From JAHHUA01 sp036635475 (GTDB taxonomy: Bacteria; Bacillota; Clostridia; Oscillospirales; Ruminococcaceae), in the NCBI GenBank assembly GCA_036635475.1, contig JAVWQH010000005.1, positions 5,352 to 69,351 on the forward strand: DNA of 64,000 nucleotides, read 5' to 3'. Shown piece after piece: positions 62,994-64,000 of the stretch. Numbering within the stretch: position 1 is the stretch's first letter; the number at the start of each line of letters is the position of its first letter. Below the pieces are notes generated by a model. That model was not told the origin of the DNA. It searched no databases and was given only the letters and a program-made list of their open reading frames with translations. Position numbers and translations under genes: made by a program.

Positions 62994-63884
62994 ATGAATA
63001 AAACACTTCCTTTTAAAGGCTCGGCAGTTGCAATCATAACTCCTTTTGATAAAAACGGCGAAATAAACTTTGACAAACTCAGCGAATTAATAGAAATGCA
63101 AATCGAAAATCAAACAGATGCCATTGTTATATGCGGTACAACAGGGGAGAGTGCCACTTTAAGTAACAGCGAAAAGATATCATTATATAAGTTTGCGGTT
63201 GAAGTGACAGCAAAAAGAATACCGGTTATTGCAGGCACAGGCAGCAACAGTACAGCTCATTCCATTGAACTGTCAAAATGTGCTGAACAATGCAGATGTG
63301 ACAGCCTATTGGTGGTAACACCATATTACAATAAAGCTTCTCAAATAGGTCTTGTTGAGCATTTCAATAAGATAGCTGACAATACAAATCTTCCGATTAT
63401 TCTTTATAATGTACCGTCAAGAACAGGAGTTAATATAGCTGTTGATACTTATGTAAAGCTTAGTAAGCACAGAAATATTGTTGCGGTAAAAGAGGCATCG
63501 GGGGACATATCACATATTGCAAAGGTTGCACAAGCCTGTGAAAATTCACTCTATCTCTATTCGGGCAATGATGACCAAAATATTCCGATTTTATCTTTAG
63601 GTGGAAAAGGTGTAATTTCTGTTTTAGCAAATGTACTTCCCAAAGAAACCCATAATATATGCAAACTCTGGTTTGAGGGCGAACAAGACGAAGCAAGAAA
63701 AATGCACTTCAAATTGCTTAAATTTATGAATAATTTATTTATAGATGTAAACCCTATACCCGTTAAGGAAGCGCTGAATTTACTGGGATTAGATGTAGGA
63801 GGATATAGACTTCCACTTACATCAATGTCGGCAGAAAATGTTGAAATTCTCCAAGAATCTATGAGGAAAATCAATCTGATTTAG
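62994..63884 (+). CDS. dapA: 4-hydroxy-tetrahydrodipicolinate synthase
   Basis: The 296-residue aldolase condenses pyruvate with aspartate semialdehyde, the product of the preceding gene. The Schiff-base Lys166 (AVKEASGD), Tyr138 (LYNVPSRTG), Thr49-Thr50 (CGTTGESAT) and Arg143 are all present. Its ATG starts one base after the asd stop with AGGAG inside asd, so the two are coupled for lysine/diaminopimelate synthesis. Confidence 0.96.
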   Translation: MNKTLPFKGSAVAIITPFDKNGEINFDKLSELIEMQIENQTDAIVICGTTGESATLSNSEKISLYKFAVEVTAKRIPVIAGTGSNSTAHSIELSKCAEQCRCDSLLVVTPYYNKASQIGLVEHFNKIADNTNLPIILYNVPSRTGVNIAVDTYVKLSKHRNIVAVKEASGDISHIAKVAQACENSLYLYSGNDDQNIPILSLGGKGVISVLANVLPKETHNICKLWFEGEQDEARKMHFKLLKFMNNLFIDVNPIPVKEALNLLGLDVGGYRLPLTSMSAENVEILQESMRKINLI

Positions 63885-63946
63885 AAGTGAAAACAAATTG
63901 CTTTTGCAATTCCACATATAAAAGGAACAGCTATAGTAAACGTAAA

Positions 63947-64000
63947 TGTAGTGACCCCAATAAGTTAGACTTGATAGCGTAGTAGTAAATCTGCTACGCT
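63947..64000 (+). mobile_element. Terminal end of an IS3-family-like insertion sequence, cut by the window edge
   Basis: TGTAGTGACCCCAATAAGTT (63947-63966), continuing AGACTT, resembles the terminal repeat of IS3/IS150-group elements (TG...GACCCC-AAAAGTT-GAC). It is followed by a 10-bp hairpin with one wobble (63976-63985/63991-64000, arm AGCGTAGTAG, loop TAAAT), as often found near the ends of such elements. The transposase would lie beyond the window. The far end and target duplication are not visible. Confidence 0.6.

Noticed and set aside
1..64000. CRISPR array, toxin-antitoxin or other defence system, prophage, tRNA or rRNA genes
   Set aside because: I found no regularly spaced repeats, no nuclease or phage-type genes and no tRNA or rRNA-like sequences; the content is housekeeping and metabolic.

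Overview
The window is AT-rich, gene-dense bacterial chromosome. It fits a motile, anaerobic, low-GC Firmicute of class Clostridia, perhaps near Ruminococcaceae/Oscillospirales. The evidence is purine-rich Shine-Dalgarno sites before nearly every gene, frequent TTG/GTG starts, T-box, ZTP and TPP leaders, a Bacillus-type SRP RNA upstream of dnaX-ybaB-recR, pyruvate formate-lyase, formate-THF ligase and a flagellin. Genus-level placement is inference. Almost everything is core metabolism or housekeeping. I see no prophage, CRISPR array, defence island or tRNA. One assembly gap of 100 Ns lies inside an M23 peptidase gene, and what looks like an IS3-family end starts at the last 54 bases.

Layout. 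1-6.4 kb: a 5'-truncated rRNA methyltransferase, an amidohydrolase, hpf, a DegV protein, and a coupled radical-SAM/DUF2344 pair. 6.5-10.5 kb: an alanine T-box with alaS, a HIT protein and a phosphoribosyltransferase. 10.5-14.4 kb (minus): recA-recX-rimO-pgsA behind a consensus promoter with a LexA-type box. 14.7-16 kb: two tandem RCK/TrkA proteins. 16.1-20.8 kb: pgi (minus), a DAHP synthase, a YitT protein, a MarR regulator and nagB. 21-23.4 kb: a ZTP riboswitch and pflB. 23.5-25.6 kb: an M23/LysM/G5 peptidase (minus, gapped), then a 650-base intergenic region with two strongly structured, unidentified RNA elements on opposite strands. 25.6-29 kb: selenium-type yedF with DUF3343, DUF4363/DUF421, DUF2500 and a PflX-like radical SAM protein. 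29-36.5 kb: a purine operon, purE-purF-purM-purN-PurO-type IMP cyclohydrolase-AICAR formyltransferase-purD, with a leader holding a 45-codon ORF and an intrinsic terminator. 36.6-45 kb: Xaa-Pro peptidase, MATE, pepT, YitT and a three-gene ABC importer. 45-50 kb: a decayed chemotaxis-receptor tail, fhs, thiT under a TPP riboswitch, flagellin and a small acidic protein. 50.2-53 kb (minus): SRP RNA-dnaX-ybaB-recR. 53.3-60.3 kb: a lipoprotein with a two-component system, DUF1385-prmC, DUF1576 and a hypothetical. 60.3-64 kb: M18 aminopeptidase, asd-dapA and the IS end.

How the parts connect. One-carbon and purine metabolism is a theme: PflB makes formate, Fhs makes 10-formyl-THF, PurN and the AICAR transformylase consume it, and the ZTP riboswitch senses stalled AICAR transformylation and should tune pflB. 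The most interesting unexplained signals are the leader RNA on the minus strand at about 25.1-25.26 kb, whose mutually exclusive helices resemble an unassigned riboswitch, the compact structured element just upstream of yedF, and the purine-operon leader.
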